From assembly GCF_030944625.1 (NCBI RefSeq), contig NZ_JAUSXY010000001.1:1426001-1490000 (forward strand): a stretch of DNA of 64,000 nt, given 5' to 3'. Position numbers and translations under genes: made by a program. Numbering within the stretch: position 1 is the first letter of the stretch; every line of letters starts with the position of its first letter. The notes beneath the pieces were generated by a model that worked only from the letters and a program-made list of their open reading frames with translations, was not told the origin of the DNA and did not search any database. Source of the stretch: Arthrobacter sp. SLBN-112. GTDB taxonomy: Bacteria > Actinomycetota > Actinomycetes > Actinomycetales > Micrococcaceae. Below, one piece after another: positions 44,563 to 53,666 of the stretch.

Positions 44563-45381
44563 ATGGTGCAGGAAGTGGCCGATTACAGGGCAGAAGGCAT
44601 CCTGCTCGCCGGGGCGGGACGGGCCATCCTGCTGCAGCTTGCCAATCCCGCCATCGGCCGCGGGGTGGCGGCACACAGCACCTTCACCCGGCGTCCCGTA
44701 AACCGGCTCAAGGGCACGCTCACCTACGTTTACGCCGTCGTGTACGGAACCGATGAGCAGGTGCACGAGGTCCGCCGCAGGGTGAACCGGGCCCATGCCC
44801 CCGTGCGGCGGGCGGCCGACGAGTCATCGGCCGGGTACAACGCCTACGATCCCGCGCTGCAGCTCTGGGTGGTGGCCACGCTCTACGACACGGCGCTCAC
44901 CGTCATCGAAAAAATCTACGGCCCGCTCGACGACGACTCCGCCGACGCCATGTACCGGGACTATGCGCGGCTCGGCACATCGTTGCAGGTTCCCGCTGGC
45001 TTGTGGCCTAAGGACCGGGCCGCGTTCGGCCGCTACTGGCAGGAGCAGCTCGCCGCCCTGCGCGTGGAGGAAGAAGGCGCGCACGTCGGCCGCGGCCTGC
45101 TGTACCCGGAACACACAGCCCTCTGGTACCGGGCCATTATGCCCTCGGCCCGGTTCCTCACCGCCGGGCTGCTTCCCGACCAGCTGCGGAAAGACTTTGG
45201 CCTTGCCTGGAGCGACCGCCACGAGCGGCGCTTCGACCGGACCATGCGCGTCCTGGCCGTGGCCTACCCCAAACTGCCGCGGGGAACCCGGCACTGGTTC
45301 AAGGACTACTGCCTGGGCGAGCTCGACAAGGACCTGCGCAGGAGCGGCCAGCCCCAACAGCGTCAGGGGACCCGTGCGTAG
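44563..45381 (+). CDS. DUF2236 (oxygenase MpaB-like) protein
   Basis: 272 residues. GILLAGAGRAILLQLANPAIGRGVAAHS and HAPVRRAADESSAGYNAYDPALQLWVVATL match the DUF2236/MpaB family, heme-type proteins that include latex-clearing and oxygenase-like members. The His and Arg-rich core is present. TACCCT six bases before the ATG and lack of a ribosome site indicate a leaderless start. The next gene overlaps it by eight bases, so they form an operon with the DUF817 membrane protein. Confidence 0.85.
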   Translation: MVQEVADYRAEGILLAGAGRAILLQLANPAIGRGVAAHSTFTRRPVNRLKGTLTYVYAVVYGTDEQVHEVRRRVNRAHAPVRRAADESSAGYNAYDPALQLWVVATLYDTALTVIEKIYGPLDDDSADAMYRDYARLGTSLQVPAGLWPKDRAAFGRYWQEQLAALRVEEEGAHVGRGLLYPEHTALWYRAIMPSARFLTAGLLPDQLRKDFGLAWSDRHERRFDRTMRVLAVAYPKLPRGTRHWFKDYCLGELDKDLRRSGQPQQRQGTRA

Positions 45382-46270
45382 TTCCACCTCCGTCGAGCAG
45401 CGGATCGATGACTACGCCCGCCGCTTCCTGGCTGCGTCCCCTGCCCGCGGCGCCAAGGCACGGCTCACCGAATTCGTCGTTTTTGGCCTCAAGCAGGGCT
45501 GGGCCTGCACCTTCGGAGCCTCCCTCCTGGCGGTGCTCTTGGCGGCCCGGCTCTGGTACCCGGACACGGCGGTGCTGGCACGGAACGACTTCCTGACGCT
45601 CGCCGCCGTCGTAATCCAGGTCCTGATGGTCGCTTTCAAACTGGAAACCTTGAAGGAACTGCGCGTCATTGTCCTGTTCCATTTGGTGGGGACCGTCATG
45701 GAATTGTTCAAGACCGACGTCGGCTCCTGGTCCTACGGGGCCGAGGGCTTCCTCCGGGTGGGTGCGGTACCGCTTTTCAGCGGCTTCATGTACGCCGCCG
45801 TGGGCTCGTACATGGTGCGCGTCTACCGGCTCTTCGACCTGAAATTCGCTGCCTACCCACGGCGCTGGATCACCGCCATCCTTGCCGGCGCCATCTACGC
45901 CAACTTCTTCACCCACCACTACATCTGGGACCTGCGCTGGGTGCTGCTGGCCGCCGTCGTCATTGTCTATGGCCGCTGCGTGATGCACTTCCGCGTGTTC
46001 CGCCGGGAGTTCCGGATGCCGTTGGCGGTCTCCTTCCTGCTGGTGGCCCTGTTCATCTGGATCGCCGAGAACATCGCCACCTGGTCCGGGGCCTGGCTCT
46101 ACCCCAGCCAGGTTGCCGGCTGGCACCCGGTAGGCCTGGAGAAACTCGTTTCCTGGTTCCTGCTGATGCTCATCTCCGTGGTGCTGGTGGCCTGGGTCTA
46201 CAAGCCCCAGGAGCCGGAAATGGACAATGGACGACGCCGGGACGTTCCGTCGGCTGCCTTGCCGCGGTAA
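45374..46270 (+). CDS. DUF817 family membrane protein
   Basis: 298 residues from GTG 45374, with AGGGGA four bases upstream, overlapping the DUF2236 gene by eight bases. Seven to eight hydrophobic helices and LFHLVGTVMELFKTDVGSW with SYGAEGFLRVGAVPLFSGFM match DUF817, integral membrane proteins of unknown mechanism. Co-translation with the oxygenase-like protein suggests a joint membrane or lipid-linked role, which is inference. Confidence 0.87.
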   Translation: MRSSTSVEQRIDDYARRFLAASPARGAKARLTEFVVFGLKQGWACTFGASLLAVLLAARLWYPDTAVLARNDFLTLAAVVIQVLMVAFKLETLKELRVIVLFHLVGTVMELFKTDVGSWSYGAEGFLRVGAVPLFSGFMYAAVGSYMVRVYRLFDLKFAAYPRRWITAILAGAIYANFFTHHYIWDLRWVLLAAVVIVYGRCVMHFRVFRREFRMPLAVSFLLVALFIWIAENIATWSGAWLYPSQVAGWHPVGLEKLVSWFLLMLISVVLVAWVYKPQEPEMDNGRRRDVPSAALPR

Positions 46271-46273
46271 AGG

Positions 46274-46313
46274 GGGGTCTGCCAAAACCCGTTTCAACAG
46301 AGCCCTCGCTAGG
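46274..46313 (+). promoter_or_regulatory. shared 40-bp motif, copy A
   Basis: AGGGGGGTCTGCCAAAACCC then GTTTCAACAGAGCCCTCGCT, just before the MFS gene. It is 34/40 identical by eye to copy B at 49571. It ends in AGCCCT-CGCT-AGGGCT, an inverted repeat. Confidence 0.6.
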
Positions 46314-46332
46314 GCTGGGGGAACGCGCTTTG

Positions 46333-47569
46333 ATGGACACTATGCCCCCCGAAACTACAGTCAGCAGTACCCGCGAGCCGCAGAAAACCCATGGCCCCGA
46401 GCACCACCAGGCCCACTGGGGAGGCGTCTTCGCAATGTCGCTGTGCGTCTTCGCCCTGATCGCCTCCGAATTCATGCCCGTCAGCCTGCTCACGCCGATG
46501 GCCTCCGAGCTTCAGGTCTCCGAGGGGGATGGTGGGGCAGGGAATCGCAATCTCCGGCCTGTTCGCGGTCCTGACCAGCTTGTCGGTGTCCACCCTGGCC
46601 GGCAGCATGAACCGCAAGACCCTGCTGCTGGGCCTCACGGCGCTGATGGCACTCTCCGGAGCCTTGGTGGCCATGGCGCCGGGATACCTGCTCTTCATGG
46701 TCGGCCGCGCCCTCATCGGCATAGTGATCGGTGGATTCTGGTCCCTGTCCGCAGCCAGCGCCATGCGGCTGGTGCCGGCCCACCAGGTGGCACGCGCCCT
46801 GGCGATCTTTAATGGCGGCAACGCCCTTGCCACGGTTTTGGCCGCCCCGTTGGGCAGCTATCTGGGCGCCGTGATGGGCTGGCGCGCTGCCTTCTTTTGC
46901 CTGGTGCCGTTGGCGGTGGTTGCCATGGTCTGGCAGTGGATCAGCCTTCCGTCCATGAAGGTGGACAAGCCGCGGGAGTCCGGCAGCGTCTTCGGGATTT
47001 TCGCCGCGTTCAAAAGCCGGTCGGTAGCCTGGGGCATGGCCGCTTGTGGGTCCTTCTTCATGGGACAGTTCGTCCTGTTCACCTATATCCGCCCGTTCCT
47101 GGAACGGGTGACGCGGGTTGATGCGGCCACCGTCTCCCTGGTCCTTCTGGTGATGGGGGTGGCAGGATTTGCGGGCACCATGCTGATTGGCCGGTTCCTT
47201 GGGAAAGGCCTGTACCGGACGCTCGCCACTATTCCCGTGCTTATGGCCGTCATCGCGGCCCTGCTCGTTCCGGCCGGCGGCTGGATAGCCGCCGTCGTGG
47301 TTCTTTTGGGCCTGTGGGGCCTGCTGTCCACGGCCGCGCCGGTGGGCTGGTGGAGCTGGATCGCCGAGGCCATGCCGCACGATGCCGAGGTAGGCGGCGG
47401 GCTGATGGTGGCTGTGGTCCAGACGTCGATTGCCATCGGATCAACCCTGGGCGGCGTACTGTTCGACTCTGCAGGCCACGGCGGCACCTTCATCGCGAGC
47501 GCAGCGGTTCTTTCGGCCGCGGGCGTCCTGGCCTTCGTGACCGCCCGGGCCACACGCCGCACCGCCTGA
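46333..47569 (+). pseudogene. MFS transporter (drug/sugar efflux-like) with a one-base insertion
   Basis: The frame from ATG 46333 gives FAMSLCVFALIASEFMPVSLLTPMASELQVSEG, a DHA1-type first helix. It then breaks at a run of five G at 46524-46528; with four G, the frame runs on as MVGQGIAISGLFAVLTSLSV to the stop at 47569. The rest shows helices 2 to 12 of an efflux-type carrier. So this is one extra G in a homopolymer, easily an assembly error, otherwise a recent null mutation. Copy A of the shared motif lies directly upstream. Confidence 0.8.
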
Positions 47570-47613
47570 GCAGGCGACAGATTTTCCGTCAACCGAATCA
47601 ACTGGAGGAGACC

Positions 47614-48009
47614 ATGAAGTTCACGAAGAGCGGCGGCCAGACTGGCGCCGGGCCAAAGGAATGGTTCACCGGAACGGTGCACATCGACGGGATCCGCAAC
47701 CCCGATGAGCAGTCGGCCATCGGCTGCGCCCATGTCCGGTTCGCCCCGGGTGCCCGCACCGCGTGGCACCACCACCCCAAGGGCCAGACCCTCTACGTCA
47801 CCGACGGCATTGGGCTGGTGGCCCGGCGCGGCGGAGAGGTCCAGGAAATCCGTCCCGGCGATGTGGTTTACATAGAGCCCGGCGAGGAGCACTGGCACGG
47901 GGCAACTCCGGAGCGGTTCATGGCGCACGTCGCCATGCAGGAAGCCGATGCGAACGGCCAGGTGGTCACCTGGCTCGACCACGTCACTGAGGCAGAATAC
48001 GGGGCTTAG
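47614..48009 (+). CDS. cupin domain protein
   Basis: 131 residues. Two cupin motifs are visible: ARTAWHHHPKGQTLYVTDG (HxH metal ligands) and GDVVYIEPGEEHWHGATPE. The family name for this short form is cupin/quercetinase-like. GGAGGAG lies eight bases before the ATG. It follows the MFS gene by 44 bases and may be in its transcript. No substrate can be inferred. Confidence 0.9.
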   Translation: MKFTKSGGQTGAGPKEWFTGTVHIDGIRNPDEQSAIGCAHVRFAPGARTAWHHHPKGQTLYVTDGIGLVARRGGEVQEIRPGDVVYIEPGEEHWHGATPERFMAHVAMQEADANGQVVTWLDHVTEAEYGA

Positions 48010-48030
48010 CTCCCGCCCGGGCAGGAAAAA

Positions 48031-48068
48031 GAGCGGACGACGCCGGATGAATCCGGCGTCGTCCGCTC
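48031..48068. terminator. GGACGACG-family hairpin, bidirectional (18-bp perfect stem)
   Basis: GAGCGGACGACGCCGGAT / ATCCGGCGTCGTCCGCTC, two-base centre, between the convergent cupin and universal stress protein genes. AAAAA stands on its left side, giving a U-tail for the minus strand. Confidence 0.85.
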
Positions 48069-48087
48069 TCCTCGTTGCGGGTAAGGG

Positions 48088-48510
48088 TCAGTCGTCGTAG
48101 GTGTTGGCGATGTAGACATCGCACGGGGCGTTATGAGCCACGCTGTTGGCGACGCTGCCCAGGAGCCGGCCGATGCCGCGCATCCTTCGGTTACCCACCA
48201 CGATCAGCCGGGCGTCCAGGCGGATGGCTTCCTTGATCAGGGAATCGGCAGGCTTGCCGCGTGCGGCGAAGTGGGTGACCTCCACCCCCGGACGTGAGCC
48301 AACCAGGGATTTGGCCACGAGCTCGGAGCTGTCCGCGTTGGAGATCCTGACCTTGTCCGAGCCCACGCCGTACGTTTCGGCATTCTCGGTTTCAAACGCT
48401 GTCACCACATGAAGTGATGCTCCCAGCGATTCCGCCAGGCCCAGGGCAACTTCCGCTGCCTTCCGTGCCGATGCGCTGGCATCCACACCTACTACGACTA
48501 CTCCACTCAT
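48088..48510 (-). CDS. universal stress protein (UspA family)
   Basis: 140 residues, one Usp domain: VVVVGVDASASARKAAEVAL at the start, GKPADSLIKEAIRLDARLIV, and the ATP-binding GNRRMRGIGRLLGSVANSVA (G-x2-G-x9-G-S). It binds ATP and is usually induced under growth arrest or energy stress. AAGGA lies nine bases before the ATG. Single gene. Confidence 0.92.
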   Translation of the reverse strand: MSGVVVVGVDASASARKAAEVALGLAESLGASLHVVTAFETENAETYGVGSDKVRISNADSSELVAKSLVGSRPGVEVTHFAARGKPADSLIKEAIRLDARLIVVGNRRMRGIGRLLGSVANSVAHNAPCDVYIANTYDD

Positions 48511-48643
48511 GCTTTGGGGTCCTTCCCTCGTTCCGTCGTCAATCGTCCACCTGCCAGTCTAGGGAGTACCCGCGTCAGCGCCGGTATCACACAGTTGCTG
48601 CCGGAACTGTGGCCGCCGCCCGTTTGTGCACGTGCTCTGGGCG

Positions 48644-49546
48644 TCAGGCGCGCACGTGCCCCTGGGCCGTGTCGGCGATGTTCTCGGTGACCGCCCAGGA
48701 GGCCAAGAGCTTGAGGGCTTCCTCGGAGGGGCTGCCGGGTGTGGCCGGATACACGGTGAGGGTATGCCCGGGGTCCTCCTCCAGGCCCAGGACCTGGTAG
48801 TTCAGCTCCAGCAACCCCACCACCGGGTGCTGGAAGAACTTGGTGCCTGCGTAGTGGCGCCGGACGTTGTGGGCGGCCCACAGGGTCCGGAATTCATCGC
48901 TGCGCATGGACAGTTCGCCGATGAGCTCGGCGATGCCCTTGTCATGCGGGTTGCGGCCGGCCTCGCGGCGGAGGATGGCCACGTTGGTGTTCGCTGCCCG
49001 GTCCCAGTCCGTATAGAAGTTGTGGGCGCGGGGGTCGAGGAAGATGAACCGGGAGTGGTTGGCCGGCCGTGAGGGGTTGCGGTACATGTCCGAGTAGAGG
49101 GCGTAGCCCAGGGTGTTGGCTGCCACGATGTCCATGCGGTTGTTGCCGATGAAGGCGGGTGCCCCCGTGATGGTGTCCAGGAGGAACTGCAATTCCGGCC
49201 GCACCGCCGAGGACGCGGAACCGCCGGCGCTCGCAGCCCGCTTGCGTCCGGAGGAGTTGGCCGCCCTTGCCAGGTCGTAGAGGTGGTCGTGCTCGGCCCG
49301 GTCCAGTTCAAGGGCGCCGGCAATGGCATCCAGGACGCTGTCCGAGACACCGCTGAGGTTGCCCCGTTCAAGGCGTGTGTAATAGTCCACGCTGACCCCT
49401 GCCAGCCGTGCCACCTCCTCGCGCCGCAGCCCCGGGACCCTGCGCCGGCCGCCGTACGGTTCAATGCCTGCCTGCTCGGGGGTGATGCGTCCACGGCGGG
49501 AGGAGAGGAACTGACGTACCTCGGCTCGGTTATCCATAGGGAACAC
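48644..49546 (-). CDS. XRE regulator with MmyB-like ligand domain
   Basis: 300 residues. HTH residues about 35-65 (LRREEVARLAGVSVDYYTRL) and an MmyB-like ligand domain (PAFIGNNRMDIVAANTLGYA, later HPVVGLLELNYQVL). It is divergent from the first alcohol dehydrogenase gene, and copy B of the shared 40-bp motif lies in the gap between them, so it is the best candidate to bind that motif. The start may be GTG 49546 or ATG 49537; GAAGGA is about 11 bases from the former. Confidence 0.87.
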   Translation of the reverse strand: MFPMDNRAEVRQFLSSRRGRITPEQAGIEPYGGRRRVPGLRREEVARLAGVSVDYYTRLERGNLSGVSDSVLDAIAGALELDRAEHDHLYDLARAANSSGRKRAASAGGSASSAVRPELQFLLDTITGAPAFIGNNRMDIVAANTLGYALYSDMYRNPSRPANHSRFIFLDPRAHNFYTDWDRAANTNVAILRREAGRNPHDKGIAELIGELSMRSDEFRTLWAAHNVRRHYAGTKFFQHPVVGLLELNYQVLGLEEDPGHTLTVYPATPGSPSEEALKLLASWAVTENIADTAQGHVRA

Positions 49547-49570
49547 GTTACGACGATTCCTTCAACCGTA

Positions 49571-49614
49571 AGGAGGGTCTGCCAGAACCAGTTACAGCAG
49601 GGCCCTCGCTTACT
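49571..49614 (+). promoter_or_regulatory. shared 40-bp motif, copy B
   Basis: AGGAGGGTCTGCCAGAACCA then GTTACAGCAGGGCCCTCGCT, in the divergent gap between the XRE regulator and the alcohol dehydrogenase gene. It contains the palindrome AGGGCCCT. Confidence 0.6.
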
Positions 49615-49677
49615 GCCGCCGGTGCAGGTTTGATGTAATCGTCCGCTTTCAGCCTTTCAGTATTTGGAGGACCCAGC

Positions 49678-50694
49678 ATGCGCGCAACCATCATGCACGC
49701 CCCAGGAGACGTCCGCGTCGAGGACCGTGACAAGCCCGCCATCCAGCAGCCCACGGACGCGGTCATCAAGCTCGTTGCCGCCTGCGTGTGCGGGTCCGAT
49801 CTGTGGCCCTACCGCGGCGCCGACAAGCTGGCCCGGCCCCAGCCGATGGGCCACGAGTACGTGGGCATCGTCGACGAAGTCGGCGCCGAAGTGAAGAACG
49901 TCCACCCCGGCCAGTTCGTCGTGGGGTCCTTCTTCGCCTCGGACAACACCTGCGAAATCTGCCGTTCCGGCTACCAAAGCGGCTGCGTCCACCGCCAGGG
50001 CGTGGGGGGCGCCCAGGCCGAGTACCTGCGCGTCCCGCTGGCGGACGGCACACTGGTGGCCACCCCGGAAATGCCCGACGCCGGGAAGATTCCGTCGCTG
50101 CTTGCCGCCTCCGATGTCCTGGGCACCGGCTGGTTCGCCGCCAGGGCGGCCGAGGTGGGCCCCGGCAAGACCGTTGCGGTAGTGGGCGACGGTGCCGTGG
50201 GACTCCTCGGGATCCTGGCGGCGAAGCAGATGGGCGCCGAGAGGATCATCGCCATGTCCAGGCATGCCGACCGGCAGGCACTGGCCCGCGAATTCGGCGC
50301 CACCGACGTTGTCGAAGAGCGTGGCGACGCGGGCGTGAAGAAGATCAAGGAACTCACGGGTGGGCTTGGCGCGCACTCCGTGCTCGAAGCCGTGGGCACC
50401 CAGGAATCCATGCTGCAGGCCATCCACTCCACGCGTGCGGGAGGCCACGTTGGTTTCGTGGGTGTGTCCCATGATGTGGCGCTGCCCGGAAGGGACCTGT
50501 TCTACTCGCACGTCCACCTCCACGGCGGGCCCGCCCCGGTGCGGCAGTACCTGCCCGAGCTGATCGACCTGATCCTCCGCGGCGAGATCAATCCCGGTAG
50601 AGTGTTCGACCTTGAACTGCCGCTGGAGCAGGCTGCGGAGGCATACAAGGCCATGGACGAACGCCGGGCCATCAAGGTGCTGTTGCGCCCGTGA
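49678..50694 (+). CDS. zinc-dependent alcohol dehydrogenase (MDR family)
   Basis: 338 residues. Catalytic zinc ligands in CVCGSDLWPYRGAD and MGHEYVGIVDEVG, a structural zinc group partly kept (DNTCEICRSGYQSGC), and the NAD(P) loop VAVVGDGAVGLLGILAAKQM. The family oxidises alcohols or reduces aldehydes. Divergent from the XRE regulator, which likely controls it; the second dehydrogenase lies 168 bases downstream with its own motif copy. Confidence 0.92.
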   Translation: MRATIMHAPGDVRVEDRDKPAIQQPTDAVIKLVAACVCGSDLWPYRGADKLARPQPMGHEYVGIVDEVGAEVKNVHPGQFVVGSFFASDNTCEICRSGYQSGCVHRQGVGGAQAEYLRVPLADGTLVATPEMPDAGKIPSLLAASDVLGTGWFAARAAEVGPGKTVAVVGDGAVGLLGILAAKQMGAERIIAMSRHADRQALAREFGATDVVEERGDAGVKKIKELTGGLGAHSVLEAVGTQESMLQAIHSTRAGGHVGFVGVSHDVALPGRDLFYSHVHLHGGPAPVRQYLPELIDLILRGEINPGRVFDLELPLEQAAEAYKAMDERRAIKVLLRP

Positions 50695-50744
50695 CCGCAG
50701 TCCTGCCGTGGCCGGCAACCATGGCCCGCAACGATGGCCGCCAA

Positions 50745-50788
50745 GGGTAGGACTCCCAAGACCAGGTACAACAGGGCCACCCTGGCTG
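50745..50788 (+). promoter_or_regulatory. shared 40-bp motif, copy C
   Basis: GGTAGGACTCCCAAGACCAG then GTACAACAGGGCCACCCTGG, 75 bases before the second alcohol dehydrogenase gene. About 25 of 36 positions match copy B; it contains CAGGG-CCA-CCCTG. Confidence 0.5.
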
Positions 50789-50862
50789 TGCCCCTGCACA
50801 GGGTTTCACCAGGCAAGCCCTTGTAACATCGAGTTATCCCCCCAACAGATCAGAGGAGAACC

Positions 50863-51903
50863 ATGACTACCGTCAAGGCTTTTGCATCCCCGTCCGCCAC
50901 GGAGGACCTGGTGGCAACCACCATTGAACGCCGCGAGGTGGGTCCGCACGATGTCATGATCGAGATCAAGTTCGCCGGCATCTGCCACTCGGACATCCAC
51001 ACCGTCCGCGGCGACTGGGGCCCGCAGCAGTACCCACTGGTTCCCGGCCACGAGATTGCCGGCATCGTCACCGAGGTGGGCGCGGCCGTCACCAAGCACG
51101 CCGTGGGTGACCGCGTGGGTGTGGGCTGCATGGTCAACTCCTGCAAGGAGTGCGTCAACTGCCAGAAGGGCGAGGAGCAGTACTGCCTCAAGGGCAACGT
51201 GGGCACCTACGGCGCCGTTGACCGCGATGGCACCATCACCCAGGGCGGCTACTCCACCCACGTCGTGGTTACCGAGGACTTCGTGGTGACCATCCCCGAG
51301 GGCATCGAACTCGATGTCGCTGCACCGCTGCTGTGTGCCGGCATCACCACATACTCCCCGCTGCGGCACTGGGGCGCCGGTCCGGGCAAGAAGGTCGCCG
51401 TCGTCGGCCTCGGCGGACTGGGCCACATGGCCGTCAAGCTGGCCCACGCCATGGGCGCCGACGTGACGGTCCTGTCGCAGTCGCTGAAGAAGCAGGAGGA
51501 CGGGCTCCGCCTGGGAGCTGACAGCTACTACGCCACCAGTGATGAGAACACCTTCAGTGAACTGGCCGGCTCTTTCGACCTGATCATCAACACGGTCAGC
51601 GCCTCGATCGACATCAGCTCTTACCTGGGCCTGCTGAAGCTCGACGGCGCCTTGGTGAACGTCGGTGCCCCCGCCGAGCCGCTTCCCGTCAACGCCTTCG
51701 CACTGATTGGCGGACGCCGTTCCTTCGCCGGTTCCATGATCGGCGGCATCCGCGAAACCCAGGAGATGCTCAACTTCTGCGCCGAGCACCACCTGGGCGC
51801 CGAGATCGAGGTCATCCCGGCCGAAAAGATCAATGACGCCTACGAGCGCGTCCTCGCTTCGGATGTCCGGTACCGCTTCGTGATCGATACCGCCACCCTC
51901 TAA
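50863..51903 (+). CDS. NAD(P)-dependent alcohol dehydrogenase (YahK/CAD-like)
   Basis: 346 residues. [20 protein letters not shown] and [12 protein letters not shown] carry the catalytic zinc ligands; [15 protein letters not shown] carries the structural zinc; [20 protein letters not shown] is the cofactor loop. This is the cinnamyl-alcohol-dehydrogenase-like group that reduces a broad range of aldehydes with NADPH. GAGGAG lies eight bases before the ATG. Copy C of the shared motif lies upstream. Confidence 0.93.
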   Translation: MTTVKAFASPSATEDLVATTIERREVGPHDVMIEIKFAGICHSDIHTVRGDWGPQQYPLVPGHEIAGIVTEVGAAVTKHAVGDRVGVGCMVNSCKECVNCQKGEEQYCLKGNVGTYGAVDRDGTITQGGYSTHVVVTEDFVVTIPEGIELDVAAPLLCAGITTYSPLRHWGAGPGKKVAVVGLGGLGHMAVKLAHAMGADVTVLSQSLKKQEDGLRLGADSYYATSDENTFSELAGSFDLIINTVSASIDISSYLGLLKLDGALVNVGAPAEPLPVNAFALIGGRRSFAGSMIGGIRETQEMLNFCAEHHLGAEIEVIPAEKINDAYERVLASDVRYRFVIDTATL

Positions 51904-51911
51904 GGCGCCAC

Positions 51912-51956
51912 CACGTGCGGCGGGCCGGCTCCGAAAGGGGCCGGCCCGCCGTCGTG
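51912..51956 (+). terminator. hairpin after the second alcohol dehydrogenase gene
   Basis: GCGGCGGGCCGGC / GCCGGCCCGCC stem with a TCCGAAAGGG loop, followed by GCTTTAAGG. A half element of the GGACGACG family (ACGACGGCGGG at about 51972) follows and could pair with CCCGCCGTCGT on the right arm as an alternative structure. Confidence 0.7.
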
Positions 51957-51990
51957 CTTTAAGGCACGGAGGACGACGGCGGGACGAACC

Positions 51991-53031
51991 TCAGGGGGTG
52001 AGGCTTCGCAGGATCGACGCGGCCGGGCCTTCCATGGTGGTCCGGTAGTTGATTCCCGCCCACAGGTTCAGCCCTTCCGGATCGCCCGCGGTCGCGGCCG
52101 CGGCACGCAGTGGAGTGGTGAGGTGGTGGATTTCCGGATACCCGTAGGGTGCGTCGCCGTCATGGCGGCGCATGAACCCGTTGTACAGGCCGCGGGCGTT
52201 GCGGCCTGAAAAGGCACGGGTGACGGCGGTGGTGGTGAATCGGTCCGACGACGACAATGCAGCCCGGTGCGCCGGCTTGGTTCCCGCCTCGTCAGCGCGG
52301 AGGAACGCCGTTCCGGCCTGGACGGCCACGGCACCGACGCTGAGGACTGCCCGGGCTTCGTCAGCGGTGGTGATCCCGCCCGCCCCGACGAGCGGTACCT
52401 CGAGATCGGACAGTTCCTCGAGGATCCCGTGCAGGGGCACCTCGGGCGGGGCACCGGCTGCGTTGAACGTCCCCCGGTGGCCGCCGGCTTCGGGCCCCTG
52501 GACGCAGAGGGCATCAGCACCGCGGGTAAGTGCCTGGAGCGCCTCTTCGCGGCCTGTCACCGTGGCCATGACGTAGACCCCGTGTTCCTTCAGGGCCTCC
52601 ACTACGCCGGCGCCGGGAAAATCGAAGGTAAAGGACACCACTGCCGGTGCCAGGTCCAGCAGGGCCTCAAGCTTGTTGTCCCAGTCGTCATCGTCATGCC
52701 GTGGATTCCCCAGTGCGACGCCGAAGTGTTCAGCGTCGGGGGCAAGCGAAGCTGCATAGCGCTGCAGGGTTTCGGGAGTAATGACGGACGGCTGGGGGAC
52801 AAAAAGGTTCACGCCGAATGGCGCACCCGTTTGTTTCCTGACGGCTTCAATGTCGGCGCGCATCGCGGCCGCAGCCTTGTAGCCTGCAGCCAGGAAGCCC
52901 AGGCCGCCATTGGTGCTGACTGCAACCGCCAGCTCCGGAGTGGACGGCCCACCGGCCATAGGCGCCTGGATGACGGGCAGCTCCAGGGACTTGAGACTGA
53001 ACCGACGTGGTTTCCGCTGGCTGTTCAACAA
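51991..53031 (-). CDS. nitronate monooxygenase-like FMN protein
   Basis: 346 residues. PVIQAPMAGGPSTPELAVAV and FGVNLFVPQP open a TIM barrel, with ADALCVQGPEAGGHRGTF and VPLVGAGGITTADEARAVL as the FMN-phosphate and active His segments. The group oxidises alkyl nitronates with O2; some members have other 2-nitropropane dioxygenase-like roles. The start is TTG 53031 (two TTG codons in a row) behind GGGAGG. Convergent with the dehydrogenase gene. Confidence 0.9.
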   Translation of the reverse strand: MLNSQRKPRRFSLKSLELPVIQAPMAGGPSTPELAVAVSTNGGLGFLAAGYKAAAAMRADIEAVRKQTGAPFGVNLFVPQPSVITPETLQRYAASLAPDAEHFGVALGNPRHDDDDWDNKLEALLDLAPAVVSFTFDFPGAGVVEALKEHGVYVMATVTGREEALQALTRGADALCVQGPEAGGHRGTFNAAGAPPEVPLHGILEELSDLEVPLVGAGGITTADEARAVLSVGAVAVQAGTAFLRADEAGTKPAHRAALSSSDRFTTTAVTRAFSGRNARGLYNGFMRRHDGDAPYGYPEIHHLTTPLRAAAATAGDPEGLNLWAGINYRTTMEGPAASILRSLTP

Positions 53032-53127
53032 ATCCCTCCCGGGCAGGCTGTGCGTACCTGACGAATGCTACGCCCGTCGGCGCTCCAATATGAAGCCGCC
53101 AGGACGGTGCCGGGGGGGCGTGAAAAA

Positions 53128-53171
53128 GGGGAGCGGACGACGCCGGGAGGTCCCGGCGTCGTCCGCTCCCC
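53128..53171. terminator. GGACGACG-family hairpin (21-bp perfect stem)
   Basis: A perfect 21-bp stem, GGGGAGCGGACGACGCCGGG on the left arm, with a two-base centre. AAAAA on its left side gives a T-tail for the minus strand, matching termination of the small gene that ends at 53185. Confidence 0.88.
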
Positions 53172-53184
53172 TTGGGGGTGCCGC

Positions 53185-53382
53185 TTAGACGGCCGCGAGG
53201 GCCGCTTCGTCGCCGCGAACGCTCAGTGTGAACGTGTTGGGGCCGCTGCAGGTGACGGCGATGCGGCAGGTGGTGGTGTTGTGGCGGCTGGAGAGGTCCG
53301 TCACTGCGGAATCGAGGGTTTCGTGGAGAGAGGCCCGGTCCCAGATTTTCAGTGTTACGGATTTGGCAGCGTTAAACGTCAT
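53185..53382 (-). CDS. small conserved-looking protein, unknown function
   Basis: 65 residues from ATG 53382, GAAGGAAAG nine bases upstream. It starts TFNAAKSVTLKIWDRASLHE and ends with CRIAVTCSGPNTFTLSVRGD, an alpha/beta pattern without membrane segment; a helix with Arg/Leu/Asp is followed by a strand pair. Its own terminator of the dispersed family follows directly. I do not recognise a family. The ribosome site and terminator support a real gene. Confidence 0.7.
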   Translation of the reverse strand: MTFNAAKSVTLKIWDRASLHETLDSAVTDLSSRHNTTTCRIAVTCSGPNTFTLSVRGDEAALAAV

Positions 53383-53666
53383 TGTTCAGTACTTTCCTTC
53401 GTCAGTGCGGCCGCTTGGTGCCGCTGGATTGGCCTGTCCACGCTCCGGGGATCGGTGGCCTGCGCTCACCGGTGGGCCTCGTTGCGTCACCAGGATCTCG
53501 GGGCGGGGGCTTGCCCACCCTTCTCATCCATAGTGCCCAAGCCGGAATGGCGGGCTCAACCAAATAGCGCTTTATTGCGAGTGAATCTCATCACGTGTGA
53601 GGCGCGGCACAGTTGCTCCTTGTCGAAGGGGTCCTCCGGAGCGCCGGTCAGCCGTAGGATAAACCC

